Of a stretch of 64,000 nt of DNA, positions 1 through 10,106 are shown one piece after another. Position 1 is the stretch's first letter; every line of letters starts with the position of its first letter. A program made the translations under genes and the position numbers. The notes under the pieces were generated by a model, which saw nothing but the letters and a program-made list of their open reading frames with translations, was not told the DNA's origin and searched no databases. Location of the stretch: the NCBI RefSeq assembly GCF_902806455.1, contig NZ_CADCWQ010000001.1:3100001-3164000 (forward strand), written 5' to 3'. The stretch comes from Virgibacillus doumboii (lineage in GTDB: Bacteria; Bacillota; Bacilli; Bacillales; Amphibacillaceae).

Positions 1-196
1 CTTTCTTGGAGGCGTACTCTTTTGGGTCAAATTCCAGCACAGGGACACCAAACTTCACTGCCTTATCAATCACACTGGCACCGGTCTTGTCACAAACAAG
101 CAATACTACATCACATAGAAGGTCATCCCGCTCCATCATTGCCTCAAAATTGCTGCCGGTTCCTGATGCGAATACAGCGGCCTTTATTTTTTTCAT
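1..196 (-). CDS. purN: Phosphoribosylglycinamide formyltransferase, N-terminal part (cut by window edge)
   Basis: Only the first 65 or so codons are inside the window; the rest lies beyond base 1. The product would transfer a formyl group from 10-formyltetrahydrofolate to GAR in de novo purine synthesis. The visible part starts [19 protein letters not shown], the typical PurN nucleotide-binding start with the GTGSNF loop. The ATG overlaps the purM stop codon by four bases (ATGA), so translation is probably coupled. It is the last pur gene visible in this direction; purH and purD would be expected further on. The family call is secure, but the completeness of the gene cannot be judged. Confidence 0.93.
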   Translation of the reverse strand, partial: MKKIKAAVFASGTGSNFEAMMERDDLLCDVVLLVCDKTGASVIDKAVKFGVPVLEFDPKEYASKK

Positions 197-1212
197 GATG
201 TGAAATACACTCCTTCGCCGGCAGTTATTTCACCGATTACTGTTGCTGTTTCGCCTGCTTCGCGCAGACTATCCAGTGCAGCGTCCGCATCTTTAGCCGA
301 CACCACAATTGCCATACCGATTCCCATGTTAAATACGCCGTACATTTCGTCCTCAGAAATCCCTCCGAGCTCCTGCAAAAACGGAAATATTGCTGGTACT
401 TCCCAGCTGTTCCGGTTCACCTGGACACCAAGGCCATCAGGAAGCATCCGTGGCAGATTTTCGTAAAAACCCCCGCCGGTTATGTGGGAAATGCCTTTAA
501 CCTCCACCTGGTCCATAACCGCTGAAACAGATTTTGCGTAAATCCGGGTTGGTGTCAAAAGAACGTCACCAAGCGGTTTATCAAGTCCATCGTAGGTCTC
601 CATAAAATCAAGCCCCTTAACAAGCTTTCGAACCAACGAATATCCGTTAGAATGGATTCCGCTTGAAGCGAGACCAATCACCACATCGCCAGGTGCAATC
701 TGATTTCCGGTAATGAGTTTCGACTTTTCAGCAATACCAACCGTAAATCCGGCCAGGTCATATTCTTCCTCACCGTACATCCCCGGCATTTCAGCTGTTT
801 CGCCGCCGATCAGAGCAGCACCCGCCTCCACACAACCATCGGAAATGCCGGTGACAATCCGTTCAATCATTTCGGGGTTATTTTTCCCGCAGGCAATATA
901 GTCCAGAAAAAATAACGGACGGGCACCCTGCGCGACAATGTCATTGACGCACATAGCCACAAGATCGACTCCCACGGTATCATGCTTTTGCAGTTCGAAG
1001 GCGAGCTTCAACTTGGTCCCCACACCATCGGTTCCCGAAACCATTACCGGTTCTTGATAGTTAAATGAAGTCAGTTCAAATAGTCCTGCAAACGCGCCGA
1101 CACCACCAAGCACTTCAGGCCGGGCCGTCCGCGCGATATGCTTCTTCATTCGTTCAACGGCCTCATAGCCTTTTTCCACATCGACTCCTGCCGTTTTATA
1201 TACATCCGACAT
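193..1212 (-). CDS. purM: Phosphoribosylformylglycinamidine cyclo-ligase (AIR synthetase)
   Basis: Cytosolic ATP-dependent ring closure of FGAM to AIR, the fifth step of purine synthesis. The 339-residue protein has the usual family length. It shows the glycine-rich [10 protein letters not shown] segment near residues 60-69 and the [11 protein letters not shown] segment that helps form the ATP-binding site shared with PurL. The ATG at 1212 follows a GGGGGCGG ribosome site. It lies 12 bases after purF and overlaps purN, inside one operon. No defect is seen. Confidence 0.97.
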   Translation of the reverse strand: MSDVYKTAGVDVEKGYEAVERMKKHIARTARPEVLGGVGAFAGLFELTSFNYQEPVMVSGTDGVGTKLKLAFELQKHDTVGVDLVAMCVNDIVAQGARPLFFLDYIACGKNNPEMIERIVTGISDGCVEAGAALIGGETAEMPGMYGEEEYDLAGFTVGIAEKSKLITGNQIAPGDVVIGLASSGIHSNGYSLVRKLVKGLDFMETYDGLDKPLGDVLLTPTRIYAKSVSAVMDQVEVKGISHITGGGFYENLPRMLPDGLGVQVNRNSWEVPAIFPFLQELGGISEDEMYGVFNMGIGMAIVVSAKDADAALDSLREAGETATVIGEITAGEGVYFTS

Positions 1213-1224
1213 TCCAGCCGCCCC

Positions 1225-2637
1225 CTAACATTTCGTATACATCATTTCCGTTTGCCCGTCTTTTTTTACCGGATATTTTCCGGTCATACAGGCTGTGCAG
1301 ATTCCCTGATGGATTGTTTTATTTTTAATAACTGCCCGTTCCAATCCTTTCTCGGACAAATATGCAATACTGTCAGCGCCGATAATCTCACAGATCTCAT
1401 CAAGGGTATTATTTGCTGCAATCAGTTCATCCCGTGTTGACATATCAATCCCGTAATAGCAGGGATTCTGAATGGATGGAGATGCAATCCGAACATGGAC
1501 TTCTTTTGCTCCTGCACTTTTCAGCATTTGGACGATTCGTTTGCTTGTTGTTCCGCGAACGATTGAATCATCAATCATAACAACTCTTTTGCCCTCGACA
1601 ATTCCTCGTACCGGTGCAAGTTTCAACTTCACACCCTGTTCGCGCAGTTCCTGGGAAGGCTGGATAAACGTTCTTCCGACATAACGGTTTTTGATAATCC
1701 CCATTTCATAAGGAAGGCCGCTCATCTCGGCATAGCCAATTGCTGCTGAAATGCTGGAATCAGGAACCCCGATAACAATATCCGCTTCCGGTGCCGGTGA
1801 TTCTTTTGCCAGTTCGACTCCCATTCGCTTCCGTGACGCATGGATGTTCACCTCATTCACATCACTGTCAGGCCGTGATAAATAAACATATTCCATCGCA
1901 CACATTTTTCGCTGTTCGCGCATTGCGAAGCGTGTTGACTTGATTCCTTCATCACTGATCGTCACCAGTTCACCGGGCAGAACTTCACGTTCGAATGTTG
2001 CACCGATTTGGTCAAATGCACATGTTTCCGAAGCAACGACACAGGCATCACCAAGCCTCCCGATGGATAGCGGGCGGATACCAGTCGGATCAAGTGCTGC
2101 GAACATTTTGTCTTCTTTTAAAATAAGGTAGGCATACGCGCCGACCACCTCATTAAGTGCAGCAGCAATCGACGCTTCATTTGTGTCCATCCCACTCCGT
2201 TTAATCAGATGTGCAAGCACCTCCGTATCGGAAGACGTCTGAAGAATACTCCCCTGGCTTTCAAGCTCACCACGGAGTTTGTGCGCATTCATCAGATTTC
2301 CGTTATGCGCAAGCGCAAGACTCCCTGTCTGTGAATGGAACAAGAGTGGCTGGACATTATCAACACCTTTTCCTCCTTGAGTGGAGTAGCGGACATGACC
2401 TACAGCCGCATGACCGGAAAGCTCAGTGAAATTCGCTTGTTTAAATACATCATTAACCAGGCCCAGACCTTTATGTGCCTTCAATTCCTCTCTGTCACTG
2501 ACAACCACACCTGCACCTTCCTGCCCGCGATGCTGCATAGCGTGCAGTCCGTAATAGGTCAGTTCTGATGCCTTCTCATGACCCCAAATCCCGAATACGC
2601 CGCATTCCTCGTTAATCCCTTTTATTTCAGCAAGCAT
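1225..2637 (-). CDS. purF: Amidophosphoribosyltransferase
   Basis: Commits PRPP to purine synthesis by making phosphoribosylamine with glutamine-derived ammonia. I chose the ATG at 2637 ([16 protein letters not shown]), because AAAGGAG lies just upstream and the start then matches the B. subtilis enzyme, whose 11-residue propeptide is cleaved before the catalytic Cys of CGVFG. Four cysteines placed as in the B. subtilis Fe-S enzyme are visible: KMCAME, NPCYYG and the CTAC pair near the C-terminus. The PRPP loop [14 protein letters not shown] is intact. The gene is 470 codons and its start overlaps the purL end. An Fe-S cluster is inferred from those cysteines. Confidence 0.97.
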   Translation of the reverse strand: MLAEIKGINEECGVFGIWGHEKASELTYYGLHAMQHRGQEGAGVVVSDREELKAHKGLGLVNDVFKQANFTELSGHAAVGHVRYSTQGGKGVDNVQPLLFHSQTGSLALAHNGNLMNAHKLRGELESQGSILQTSSDTEVLAHLIKRSGMDTNEASIAAALNEVVGAYAYLILKEDKMFAALDPTGIRPLSIGRLGDACVVASETCAFDQIGATFEREVLPGELVTISDEGIKSTRFAMREQRKMCAMEYVYLSRPDSDVNEVNIHASRKRMGVELAKESPAPEADIVIGVPDSSISAAIGYAEMSGLPYEMGIIKNRYVGRTFIQPSQELREQGVKLKLAPVRGIVEGKRVVMIDDSIVRGTTSKRIVQMLKSAGAKEVHVRIASPSIQNPCYYGIDMSTRDELIAANNTLDEICEIIGADSIAYLSEKGLERAVIKNKTIHQGICTACMTGKYPVKKDGQTEMMYTKC

Positions 2638-4841
2638 GGAATAGCTCCTTTCCATAAAGTGTGAAGCGTTCGGACATCCTCCTCAAAAAGAACCCCATCG
2701 TTCGTTTTGACCGATAAAACGCCTGCATTATTTACAACGCCGATCTGTTTGGCATCCTCAACCAATGCTTCAAACTTGTCTTTATCATCCGGCTGAACTG
2801 AAACCAGAAACCGTGACTGTGTTTCACTGAACAGCGATACGGTTGGATTTTCGGAGATTTCCGCGTTGACACCTAATCCCGCTCCGTTAAACACACTCTC
2901 TGCCAGCGCAACTCCGAGTCCGCCTTCTGCCAGGTCGTGTGCTGATGCAACAGTTCCCTGCCTGATCGCTTCAAGCAGCTGCTTCTGTCGCAATGATTCT
3001 TTTTCCAGATCAATGGTCGGTGCTTTCCCTTCATATTTTCCGGAAACAATATTTTGCAGCTCACTGCCGCCAAATTCCGCTTCAGTTTCCCCAATCAGGT
3101 AAATCAAATCGCCAGCTTTTTGAAAATAACTTGGTGTAACGTGTTCAATTGATTCAATCAATCCAACCATTCCGACAACAGGCGTCGGAAAAATCGAATT
3201 GCCTTTCGACTGGTTAAACAAGGAAACATTGCCGCTAATAACCGGTGTACCAAGCGCAGATGAAGCAGCACTCATGCCGTCCACGCTTTTCTCCATCTGC
3301 CAGAAGATTTCCGGGTTAGTCGGGTTTCCAAAGTTCAGACCATCCGTCAATCCCAGTGGGCGTGCCCCTGAGCAGACAATATTCCGGGCTGCTTCGGCTA
3401 CGGCAATCTTGCCTCCCATTTCCGGATCAAGATAAATATAACGGGAATTACAGTCCGTTGTGATTGCCAGTGCCTTATCGGTTCCCTTCACACGAACCAC
3501 CGCTGCATCAGATCCTGGTGTGACAACCGTATTCGTCTGAACCATCGAATCATACTGGTCATACACATATTCCTTGCTCGCAATCGTTGGCTGCTGCAGC
3601 AGTTTTTTCAGTATTTCTGCATGGTCTTCTACATGTAGCACCGTATTTTCCATGGCCTGAAATTCTTTATAATATGCTGCTTCTGTTGATGGCAGGTGAT
3701 AAACCGGCGCCTCTTCAGCTAGTGCGTCAACCGGGATATCTGCCACCGTCTTGTCATGCTGTGTGAGACGGAATACTTTCTCCTCAATGACTTCTCCGAC
3801 CGCAACTGCCTGCAGACCGTACTTTTCAAAAATAGCTGTGATTTCCTGTTCGCGGCCTTTTTTAACTACCAGCAGCATCCGTTCCTGTGACTCAGAAAGC
3901 ATCAGCTCATATGCGTTCATATTTTCTTCGCGCTGTGGAACCAGATCCAGGTTCATCTCCAACCCGGTCCCTGCTTTACTTGCCATTTCACTCGCTGAAG
4001 ATGTAAGGCCTGCTGCACCCATGTCCTGCATTCCGACAAGTGCGTCGTTATGGATTACTTCCAGACACGCTTCGATCAGCAATTTTTCCATGAATGGGTC
4101 GCCAACCTGGACAGCTGGCCGGTCTTTATCGGAATCCTCAGCCAGGTCATCAGATGCAAACGTTGCCCCATGAATACCGTCACGGCCAGTTGCTGCACCT
4201 GCGTAAATCACGGTGTTACCGATACCTTCCGCAACCCCCTTTTGGATTTCATCATGGTTGATCAGGCCAACACACATCGCATTGACGAGCGGGTTATCCT
4301 CGTAACTGTCATCAAACTGGACCTCACCGCCAACTGTAGGAACGCCGACACAGTTGCCGTAGCCAGCAATCCCGTGAACAACCTCATCAAAAAGATATTT
4401 AACCCGATCAGTCGTCAGGTTACCGAACCGCAATGAGTTCATCAGTGCAATCGGACGGGCTCCCATGGAAAACACATCACGGATAATGCCGCCGACACCG
4501 GTTGCTGCACCCTGATACGGCTCCACCGCTGAAGGGTGATTATGGCTTTCCACCTTAAAAACAACTGCCTGATTGTCGCCAATATCAATGATTCCAGCAC
4601 CTTCTCCAGGCCCCTGCAGCACATGCGGTGCCTTGGTCGGGAATTTTTTCAAGAGTGGCTTTGATGTTTTGTAGCTGCAGTGCTCTGACCACATAACGGA
4701 AAAAATTCCAGTCTCCGTGAAATTTGGATGGCGGTTCAGGATTTGTTTCACCAGATCATATTCCTGATCGCTCAACCCCATTTCCAGGTACAGTTTATCC
4801 TGTTCGATTTTCTCCGGGCTGATATCAACTGTTGACAACAT
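2622..4841 (-). CDS. purL: Phosphoribosylformylglycinamidine synthase, large subunit
   Basis: The ATP-dependent synthetase subunit that turns FGAR into FGAM, working with PurQ (ammonia from glutamine) and PurS. The 739-residue length is that of the short Gram-positive PurL rather than the fused long form of E. coli. Characteristic segments are MWSEHCSYK near the N-terminus, ESHNHPSA, the central GDPFMEK and [10 protein letters not shown], and the repeated AIRS-like half with GNVSLFNQS. The start has GGAGGG upstream. It overlaps purQ by 17 bases and purF by 16, so the three are probably translated in sequence. Confidence 0.97.
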   Translation of the reverse strand: MLSTVDISPEKIEQDKLYLEMGLSDQEYDLVKQILNRHPNFTETGIFSVMWSEHCSYKTSKPLLKKFPTKAPHVLQGPGEGAGIIDIGDNQAVVFKVESHNHPSAVEPYQGAATGVGGIIRDVFSMGARPIALMNSLRFGNLTTDRVKYLFDEVVHGIAGYGNCVGVPTVGGEVQFDDSYEDNPLVNAMCVGLINHDEIQKGVAEGIGNTVIYAGAATGRDGIHGATFASDDLAEDSDKDRPAVQVGDPFMEKLLIEACLEVIHNDALVGMQDMGAAGLTSSASEMASKAGTGLEMNLDLVPQREENMNAYELMLSESQERMLLVVKKGREQEITAIFEKYGLQAVAVGEVIEEKVFRLTQHDKTVADIPVDALAEEAPVYHLPSTEAAYYKEFQAMENTVLHVEDHAEILKKLLQQPTIASKEYVYDQYDSMVQTNTVVTPGSDAAVVRVKGTDKALAITTDCNSRYIYLDPEMGGKIAVAEAARNIVCSGARPLGLTDGLNFGNPTNPEIFWQMEKSVDGMSAASSALGTPVISGNVSLFNQSKGNSIFPTPVVGMVGLIESIEHVTPSYFQKAGDLIYLIGETEAEFGGSELQNIVSGKYEGKAPTIDLEKESLRQKQLLEAIRQGTVASAHDLAEGGLGVALAESVFNGAGLGVNAEISENPTVSLFSETQSRFLVSVQPDDKDKFEALVEDAKQIGVVNNAGVLSVKTNDGVLFEEDVRTLHTLWKGAIPCLLK

Positions 4842-5508
4842 AGGATTCCCTCCAATTTTTCACTACTGACTGAAATAGCCTGAGTACATCATCACTGCCA
4901 AGCAGCTTTTCGACTGCACGTTCCGGATGGGGCATCATGCCAAGCACGTTACCCTGTTCATTAATAATCCCGGCAATATCTGCAACCGACCCATTCGGGT
5001 TATTCTGGTACGTAAAAACAATCTGGTTGTTCACCTGTAACGTATGAAGCGTCTCTTCGTCGCAAAAATAATTACCTTCTCCGTGGGCGATTGGAAAACG
5101 GATAATTTCGCCTTTTGCATAACCGGATGTAAAGAATGTCTGATTATTTTCAACCACCAGGGGTTCGTGATGGCACATGAATTTCAGGTTCCTGTTACGC
5201 AGCATTGCGCCTGGTAGCAGCCCTGCCTCAAGCAGGATTTGAAAGCCATTGCAGACACCAAGCACAGGCTTTCCTTTTGCTGCATGTTCCTTAATCTCTT
5301 TCATGATGGATGACGTGGATGCGACAGCACCTGTGCGAAGGTAGTCACCGTACGAAAATCCGCCTGGCAAAAGAACACCATCATAGTTTTCGAGATTACC
5401 AGTTTCATACCAGACCAGGTCAGCCTCCGCTCCCAGCACTTCTTTTGCCGCATGGTACATGTCACGGTCACAGTTGGACCCTGGAAAAACTACTACAGCA
5501 AATTTCAC
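4825..5508 (-). CDS. purQ: Phosphoribosylformylglycinamidine synthase, glutaminase subunit
   Basis: Class I glutamine amidotransferase that supplies ammonia to PurL. The nucleophile is the Cys in LGVCNGFQ, and the partner His-Glu pair sits in MPHPER near the C-terminus. The 227-residue length is normal. The gene overlaps purS by four bases and purL by 17, keeping subunit genes S-Q-L adjacent and coupled, as in other Firmicutes. Nothing unusual is seen. Confidence 0.97.
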   Translation of the reverse strand: MKFAVVVFPGSNCDRDMYHAAKEVLGAEADLVWYETGNLENYDGVLLPGGFSYGDYLRTGAVASTSSIMKEIKEHAAKGKPVLGVCNGFQILLEAGLLPGAMLRNRNLKFMCHHEPLVVENNQTFFTSGYAKGEIIRFPIAHGEGNYFCDEETLHTLQVNNQIVFTYQNNPNGSVADIAGIINEQGNVLGMMPHPERAVEKLLGSDDVLRLFQSVVKNWRESYVVNS

Positions 5509-5756
5509 GGACGAACAGCCTCCTCCATAGCAATCTCGTAGTCTTCAATAACCGGATTAGCGAGCAGTTTGTCGCACATTTCCTGTACGCGTGCTTCGAC
5601 ATTCTCTGATTCACCGATATAAAGCTCAATGTACTTGCCTACGCGTGCTTCTTCCACTTCCTGAAAACCAAGTGAGTTAAGTGACGTCTGAATTGCCTTT
5701 CCCTGTGGATCAAGCACGCCCTGCTTCAACGTAACGTGTACGGTAACCTTTTTCAT
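5505..5756 (-). CDS. purS: Phosphoribosylformylglycinamidine synthase subunit PurS
   Basis: Small 83-residue subunit that bridges PurQ and PurL in the three-part FGAM synthase. It starts [19 protein letters not shown], the hallmark of PurS, followed by the GKYIEL strand. It lies between purC and purQ and overlaps both by four bases. Its presence agrees with the short PurL and separate PurQ found next to it. Confidence 0.96.
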   Translation of the reverse strand: MKKVTVHVTLKQGVLDPQGKAIQTSLNSLGFQEVEEARVGKYIELYIGESENVEARVQEMCDKLLANPVIEDYEIAMEEAVRP

Positions 5757-6466
5757 GATACTGCCTCCAAACGGGTTAAAATTTCCTGATAGACTTCCAG
5801 TAAGTCGCCGGTGCCCTGGCGAAAAACATCTTTATCGAGTTTCTCCTGGGTTGCACTGTCCCAGAGCCGGCAAGTATCCGGCGATATTTCATCGGAAAGG
5901 ACAATGCTGCCATTTTCCAGCCGGCCAAATTCGAGCTTGAAATCAACCAGTGTGACATTTACATCGTCAAAAATCCGTTTAAGCTGCTCATTCACAGCAA
6001 GAGCCTTTTCCTTTATTTCTGCCAATTCTGCTTCATTCACATCACTCAAAAATAATGCATGCTGGTCATTAATCAGTGGATCGCCAAGGTCATCATTTTT
6101 GTAAAAAAGTTCGATCATTGGCGGGTTGAACGGTGTCTTTTCCTTAATCCCCAGCCGGCGGGTGATGCTGCCGGTTGCCAGATTCCGTACAACCACTTCA
6201 AGTGGAATGATTTCAGTCTGGTAAACCAGCTGCTCGGTCTCATTGAGCTTTTCAATGAAATGCGATTCGACTCCGTTGGCATGGAGCAGCGGGAAAATCC
6301 GTGAAGAGATTTCATTGTTCAACCGTCCTTTTCCGGTGAAGGATGCTTTCTTTTCACCGTTGAAGGCAGTGGCATCATTTTTATATGACAATACCAGCTG
6401 CCCGGGTTTATTCGCCGCCTCATATACACGTTTTGCTTTTCCTTCATATAACAGGGCTGCTTTCAT
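5753..6466 (-). CDS. purC: SAICAR synthetase
   Basis: Joins aspartate to CAIR with ATP, giving SAICAR. The sequence shows LLYEGKAKRVYE at the N-terminus, the KGRLNNEISS loop, the VRNLATGS segment and DEISPDTCRLWD near the C-terminus, all typical of PurC; length about 237. Two ATGs overlap (6469 and 6466). The second sits five bases after GAGGTG and is preferred, though the first is possible. The start overlaps the purB stop, so coupling is likely. Confidence 0.96.
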   Translation of the reverse strand: MKAALLYEGKAKRVYEAANKPGQLVLSYKNDATAFNGEKKASFTGKGRLNNEISSRIFPLLHANGVESHFIEKLNETEQLVYQTEIIPLEVVVRNLATGSITRRLGIKEKTPFNPPMIELFYKNDDLGDPLINDQHALFLSDVNEAELAEIKEKALAVNEQLKRIFDDVNVTLVDFKLEFGRLENGSIVLSDEISPDTCRLWDSATQEKLDKDVFRQGTGDLLEVYQEILTRLEAVS

Positions 6467-7767
6467 CATTCCACCTCTAGTCCGATGCGCTCAAAGATTG
6501 CATCCACATTTTTCAGATGATACGTATAATCAAAACAATCATCAATTTCAGCCTGTGAAAGCCGCTCGGTAATCTGTTCATCCGCTTCAACCAACTGCTT
6601 GAAATGGGTCGCAGTTTCCCATGCCTGCATTGCTTTTGGCTGGACGATATCATACGCCGCTTCACGGGCCATGCCTTTATCAATAAGTGCCAGAAGTACC
6701 CGCTGAGAGAAAATAACGCCATGTGTTTTATCAATATTTCGCTTCATATTTTCTGGAAATACGGTCAATTTCTTAACGATACCGGAAAACCGGTTCAGCA
6801 TATAGTTCAGTGCAATAGTAGTATCCGGTAAAATAACGCGCTCAGCTGATGAGTGGGAAATATCGCGCTCATGCCAAAGAGAGACATTTTCAAATGCGGT
6901 AACCATATTACCCCTAAGAACCCGCGCCATCCCGGTCATATTTTCCGAACCGATGGGATTACGCTTATGCGGCATTGCCGATGATCCCTTTTGACCCTTG
7001 GCAAAAAACTCCTCAACCTCACGAGTCTCTGTTTTCTGCAGACCACGGATTTCTGTTGCAAACTTTTCGATAGATGTACCAATCAATGCAAGTGCTGATA
7101 CGTATGCTGCGTGGCGATCACGCTGCAAAGTCTGCGTGGAAACAGGTGCAGGCTTAAGGCCAAGGTTTTCACAAACATATTTTTCAACAAATGGGTCGAT
7201 ATTCGCATATGTGCCAACCGCGCCGGAAAGCTTTCCAAATTCGATGTCACGCGCTGCAAGTTCAAACCGCTCCAGATTCCGCTTCATTTCCTCATACCAC
7301 AGCGCCATCTTCAGACCGAACGTGGTCGGCTCTGCATGTACCCCGTGCGTCCGGCCCATCATCACGGTATGCTTATGTTCGATTGCTTTATTTTTAATAA
7401 TCTCAATAAAATTAGTTAAATCTTTTCGGATAATTTCATTTGCCTGCCGAAGCTGGAAGGATAGTGCAGTGTCCACCACGTCCGTTGATGTCAGGCCGTA
7501 ATGAACCCATTTCCGTTCCTCGCCGAGCGTTTCGGAAACTGCACGGGTAAATGCAACCACATCATGGCGGGTCTCCTGCTCGATTTCATAAATTCTGTTG
7601 CTATCAAAAGAAGCGTTTTCCCGGAGTTTTTTTACATCCTCTTTTGGAATGACACCCAGTTCACTCCATGCCTCACATGCCAGAATTTCAACCTCAAGCC
7701 ATGCCTTAAATTTATTTTCCTCGGTCCAGATGGAACCCATTTCTTCCCGTGTATAGCGGTCAATCAT
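6466..7767 (-). CDS. purB: Adenylosuccinate lyase
   Basis: Fumarase/aspartase-superfamily enzyme acting twice in purine synthesis: it releases fumarate from SAICAR and from adenylosuccinate. The superfamily signature [11 protein letters not shown] is intact, with the catalytic Ser in its loop, and [12 protein letters not shown] and [10 protein letters not shown] line the active site. At 433 residues the length matches the B. subtilis enzyme. A strong AGGAGG precedes the ATG. It overlaps purK by four bases. Confidence 0.97.
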   Translation of the reverse strand: MIDRYTREEMGSIWTEENKFKAWLEVEILACEAWSELGVIPKEDVKKLRENASFDSNRIYEIEQETRHDVVAFTRAVSETLGEERKWVHYGLTSTDVVDTALSFQLRQANEIIRKDLTNFIEIIKNKAIEHKHTVMMGRTHGVHAEPTTFGLKMALWYEEMKRNLERFELAARDIEFGKLSGAVGTYANIDPFVEKYVCENLGLKPAPVSTQTLQRDRHAAYVSALALIGTSIEKFATEIRGLQKTETREVEEFFAKGQKGSSAMPHKRNPIGSENMTGMARVLRGNMVTAFENVSLWHERDISHSSAERVILPDTTIALNYMLNRFSGIVKKLTVFPENMKRNIDKTHGVIFSQRVLLALIDKGMAREAAYDIVQPKAMQAWETATHFKQLVEADEQITERLSQAEIDDCFDYTYHLKNVDAIFERIGLEVE

Positions 7768-8894
7768 TTGTTTGCCTCCTCATAAGTTGTTACCTGTGTG
7801 CTGACTTCCTCTTCCGTGTCAGCAATAAAAGTGATATGTCCCATTTTACGTTTTGGTTTTACTCCTTCTTTTCCATACAGATGAACAAAGCCGTTTTCAA
7901 GATTCGGCATGGCAGCTAAAGCATGCTCCATATCCTCACCCAGAATATTGATCATTTGTACAGGTGCCAATAACTTAATCGGCATTAGTTTCAATCCACA
8001 GATTGCGCGGATATGCTGCTGAAACTGCGAGATGTTGCATGCCTCAATGGTGTAATGACCGGAATTATGCGGCCGTGGTGCCATTTCGTTTAGAAAGATT
8101 TCATCACCTTTAACGAACATTTCAATTGCAAAAGTACCGACGATATTCATCTTCTCGGCAAGACTCCTTGCAGCTTCGATTGCTTTTTGATTAACTGTTT
8201 CGCTTATTATTGCCGGAACAGTCGTTGTATATAGAATATGGTTCTTATGATCATTTTCAGCAATTGGAAAGAACTCAAATTCACCTGTCTGTGAGCGGGT
8301 GAACACCGCGGATATTTCCTTATCGAACTGCACCCACTGTTCAATAATGCAGGTGCTGCTCTGCTCGGCAAATTCACACGCTTCCCCGATATCATCATCG
8401 GAGTTAAGCTTCAGCTGGCCTTTACCGTCATAACCGCCGCTGCACGTTTTGATGACTGCCGGAAAAGCCATATTTTCCAAAGCCTGTTTGCATTCTTCAC
8501 CATTGGAAACAATCGCAAAGGGTGGAACCGGTAAACCAGCCTCTTTCATAACCATTTTTTCTTTCTCGCGATTTTGGGTGACTTCCAACGCGTATGCACC
8601 CTGTGGGAGTTTTCCCTGTTGCTCAAGATATGTGGCAGCATCTAGATCTACATTTTCAAATTCATATGTAATCACATCACTGATTGCTGCCAGCTGTTTT
8701 ATTCCGTCCATGTCGTCATATGCAGAAGTGATTTGCTGATCGGCAACCTGGGCTGTTGGACAGTTTGGTGTCGGATCAAGTACCGCAACAGTATATCCCA
8801 TATATTTTGCGGCTATAGCCATCATACGTCCAAGCTGACCGCCGCCGATGATTCCGATTGTTTGAGGTGGAAGGATTACATTATTTTTTTGCAA
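7764..8894 (-). CDS. purK: N5-carboxyaminoimidazole ribonucleotide synthase
   Basis: ATP-grasp enzyme that carboxylates AIR to N5-CAIR with bicarbonate; PurE then rearranges the product. The N-terminal [12 protein letters not shown] nucleotide fold, the ATP-grasp core around [12 protein letters not shown] and the [11 protein letters not shown] segment are clear. At 376 residues the length is normal. The start appears to be TTG at 8894, seven bases after GAGGGAC, overlapping the purE stop by 14 bases; no better in-frame ATG lies nearby. The weaker start may lower its yield relative to PurE, which is an inference. Confidence 0.96.
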   Translation of the reverse strand: MQKNNVILPPQTIGIIGGGQLGRMMAIAAKYMGYTVAVLDPTPNCPTAQVADQQITSAYDDMDGIKQLAAISDVITYEFENVDLDAATYLEQQGKLPQGAYALEVTQNREKEKMVMKEAGLPVPPFAIVSNGEECKQALENMAFPAVIKTCSGGYDGKGQLKLNSDDDIGEACEFAEQSSTCIIEQWVQFDKEISAVFTRSQTGEFEFFPIAENDHKNHILYTTTVPAIISETVNQKAIEAARSLAEKMNIVGTFAIEMFVKGDEIFLNEMAPRPHNSGHYTIEACNISQFQQHIRAICGLKLMPIKLLAPVQMINILGEDMEHALAAMPNLENGFVHLYGKEGVKPKRKMGHITFIADTEEEVSTQVTTYEEANK

Positions 8895-9372
8895 GATTGT
8901 CCCTCATTTCTTCAACTTTTGCTTTCATGTCTTTTCGTGACGCTTCCAGTCTTTCTGCTACATTTTCATCAAAAGCACCAATGATTTCTGCAGCAAGGAT
9001 GCCAGCATTTTTCGCCCCTGAATTGCCAATTGCAACTGTCGCGGTTGGAACCCCACCAGGCATCTGGACAATGGAAAGCAGTGAGTCAAGACCATCCAGC
9101 GCTTTACTTTGAACCGGTACCCCGATGACAGGCAATGTTGTTTGGGCTGCCACCATACCAGGCAAATGTGCTGCACCCCCAGCTCCTGCGATGATCACCT
9201 TTAAACCGCGTTCGCGTGCAGATTTTGCATACGCAAACATTTCATCAGGGGTTCGATGTGCTGAAATAACATCCTTTTCATAGGGAATCTGCAGTTCATC
9301 CAGGATACTGCACGTATGCTGCATTGTTTCCCAATCCGAGATGCTTCCCATAATTACGCCAACTTGTGCCAT
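8881..9372 (-). CDS. purE: N5-carboxyaminoimidazole ribonucleotide mutase
   Basis: Class I PurE that moves the carboxyl group from N5 to C4 of the imidazole ring. The 163-residue protein has GSISDWETM at the N-terminus, the SAHRTP motif with the catalytic His, and [11 protein letters not shown], all standard. The frame is open further upstream, but the ATG at 9372 has GAGGG nearby, matches the family start, and lies after the riboswitch terminator, so the longer reading is rejected. It is the first gene of the pur operon. Confidence 0.97.
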   Translation of the reverse strand: MAQVGVIMGSISDWETMQHTCSILDELQIPYEKDVISAHRTPDEMFAYAKSARERGLKVIIAGAGGAAHLPGMVAAQTTLPVIGVPVQSKALDGLDSLLSIVQMPGGVPTATVAIGNSGAKNAGILAAEIIGAFDENVAERLEASRKDMKAKVEEMRDNLAKK

Positions 9373-9390
9373 AGATCTTCCCTCTTTCTG

Positions 9391-9451
9391 TATAAAATAA
9401 AAAAGTCTATTCGTCTTCCCCATTATAAATGAGAGAAGATGAATAGACTTT
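9391..9451 (-). terminator. Riboswitch-controlled terminator in the pur leader
   Basis: Read on the minus strand, AAAGTCTATTC and GAATAGACTTT form the ends of a long stem (9402-9419 with 9433-9451), followed by a T-rich run TTTATTTTA. It stands between the guanine aptamer and purE. It is therefore the probable expression platform: with guanine bound the terminator should form and stop pur transcription. The alternative antiterminator pairing was not worked out. Confidence 0.85.
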
Positions 9452-9498
9452 AAGCAGGACAATATGAACTAATCATTGCAGCACAATGATTCATCCTC

Positions 9499-9566
9499 CC
9501 TCATAGTCCGGCATTTAATGGTGCCGGGTAGAGACTTTCGGGCCATATTCCCAAAAATATATGAGG
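9499..9566 (-). ncRNA. Purine (guanine-type) riboswitch aptamer, pur operon
   Basis: The minus strand shows P1 arms CCTCATA and TATGAGG, the conserved ATATGG, GTCTCTACC in J2/3 and AAATGCCGGACTATG at the 3' side. The specificity base in GACTATG is C, which pairs with guanine; adenine sensors carry T here. It lies 17-84 bases after the predicted transcription start and before a terminator. Guanine or hypoxanthine should therefore switch off the operon. Confidence 0.95.
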
Positions 9567-9589
9567 TACCGTATTAGTTTGTTGGTTCA

Positions 9590-9619
9590 AGCATAGCAAA
9601 TATTCTTTCCGATTGTCAA
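9590..9619 (-). promoter_or_regulatory. SigA-type promoter of the pur operon
   Basis: Minus strand TTGACA (9614-9619), 18 bases, then TATGCT (9590-9595) preceded by TGC, an extended -10. Initiation would fall near 9583, just before the aptamer. The match to the SigA consensus and the position support the call. Confidence 0.8.
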
Positions 9620-9626
9620 TAAAAAT

Positions 9627-9660
9627 CGAACATTAATAATTGTTTTTTATGTAATGTTCG
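9627..9660. promoter_or_regulatory. PurR box pair upstream of the pur promoter
   Basis: CGAACATT (9627-9634) and AATGTTCG (9653-9660) form an inverted pair separated by 18 bases, directly upstream of the -35 box. This matches PurBoxes bound by the Bacillus repressor PurR, which PRPP releases. The same pair with the same 18-base gap occurs before pbuG. Binding is inferred from sequence and spacing. Confidence 0.8.
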
Positions 9661-9827
9661 TTTTTCGCCCTGGCCTCTCTCTTATATAACTATAATCGTA
9701 TGTGTTCATGAAAAAGTGGCATTGAAAAAAATAATTTTTATGCGACTTTTTTCGGTTGGGAAACGATTATAATAACACAGGTGAGTTGCCAGGAATTTCT
9801 CAGTCCTGACGAAGGGTACCGACGTAA

Positions 9828-9935
9828 TTGTGAACTTCGGGCAGTTTGGTTGTGAACTCCGAGCAAACTAATTGTGAACTTCGGCGAAAACATTGTGAAC
9901 TTTAGCGATTTTGCTGTGAACTTTGGCATTTTTAA
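9828..9935. repeat. Degenerate 21-22 bp tandem array (TTGTGAACTTCGGC type)
   Basis: Five copies of TTGTGAAC(T/C)T(C/T)(C/G)G begin near 9828, 9850, 9872, 9893 and 9914, giving steps of 22, 22, 21 and 21. Tails such as GGCGAAAAC vary. The array fills the space between the PurR box and a terminator. No credible gene uses it; a 63-codon open frame across it only reflects the repeat. It shares a TCGGC core with the arrays at 14509, 24949 and 45710. Confidence 0.85.
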
Positions 9936-9961
9936 ATTATTAACCCCATTTTCGATAAGAA

Positions 9962-9983
9962 AGCACCCCCCTCAAAGGAGTGC
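9962..9983 (-). terminator. Intrinsic terminator downstream of the yebE-like gene and SDR relic
   Basis: On the minus strand GCACTCC, a short loop, then GGGGTGC and TTTCTTATC. It follows the SDR relic and would also end transcription from the yebE-like gene. It may be the old terminator of the lost dehydrogenase gene. Confidence 0.6.
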
Positions 9984-9987
9984 CGAC

Positions 9988-10079
9988 ATCACACTTATCC
10001 GCCATTAACATGAAGCAAAATGACCGTTCAACTAGTCCACTACACCGGAGGACAAGGACAAATAGGAATTCGCAATAAC
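9988..10079 (-). pseudogene. Decayed 3' end of a FabG-like short-chain dehydrogenase gene
   Basis: Aligned by eye, this stretch matches the last 80 or so bases of the SDR gene at 17396-18139 at about three of four positions, including GCCAT.AACATG.AGCA and CGGAGGA..AA..ACAAATAGG. On the minus strand it reads IANSYLSLSSGVVD, then a stop, then LNGH, against IANAYLFLSSDEADYVNGH in the intact gene. A one-base shift follows. The rest of the gene is absent. It is a relic without function, probably left by a deletion. Confidence 0.7.
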
Positions 10080-10106
10080 AAGCACAACAAGCCTTCATAA
10101 AACAAC

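Noticed and set aside
3751..4173. 140-codon open frame opposite purL
   Set aside because: Shadow frame within conserved purL; Ser-rich composition is an artefact of the opposite strand.
6998..7501. 167-codon open frame opposite purB
   Set aside because: Antisense to a fully conserved gene, with Ser/Arg/Cys-rich composition of a shadow frame and no ribosome site.
9738..9929. 63-codon open frame with repeated KFT-like heptads across the 21-22 bp array
   Set aside because: The periodicity comes from the DNA repeat; the 22-base steps break the frame elsewhere, and there is no ribosome site.
9828..9935. CRISPR array
   Set aside because: Units are too short and degenerate, steps are 21-22 bases, and there are no spacers or cas genes in the window. 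The same holds for the other arrays.
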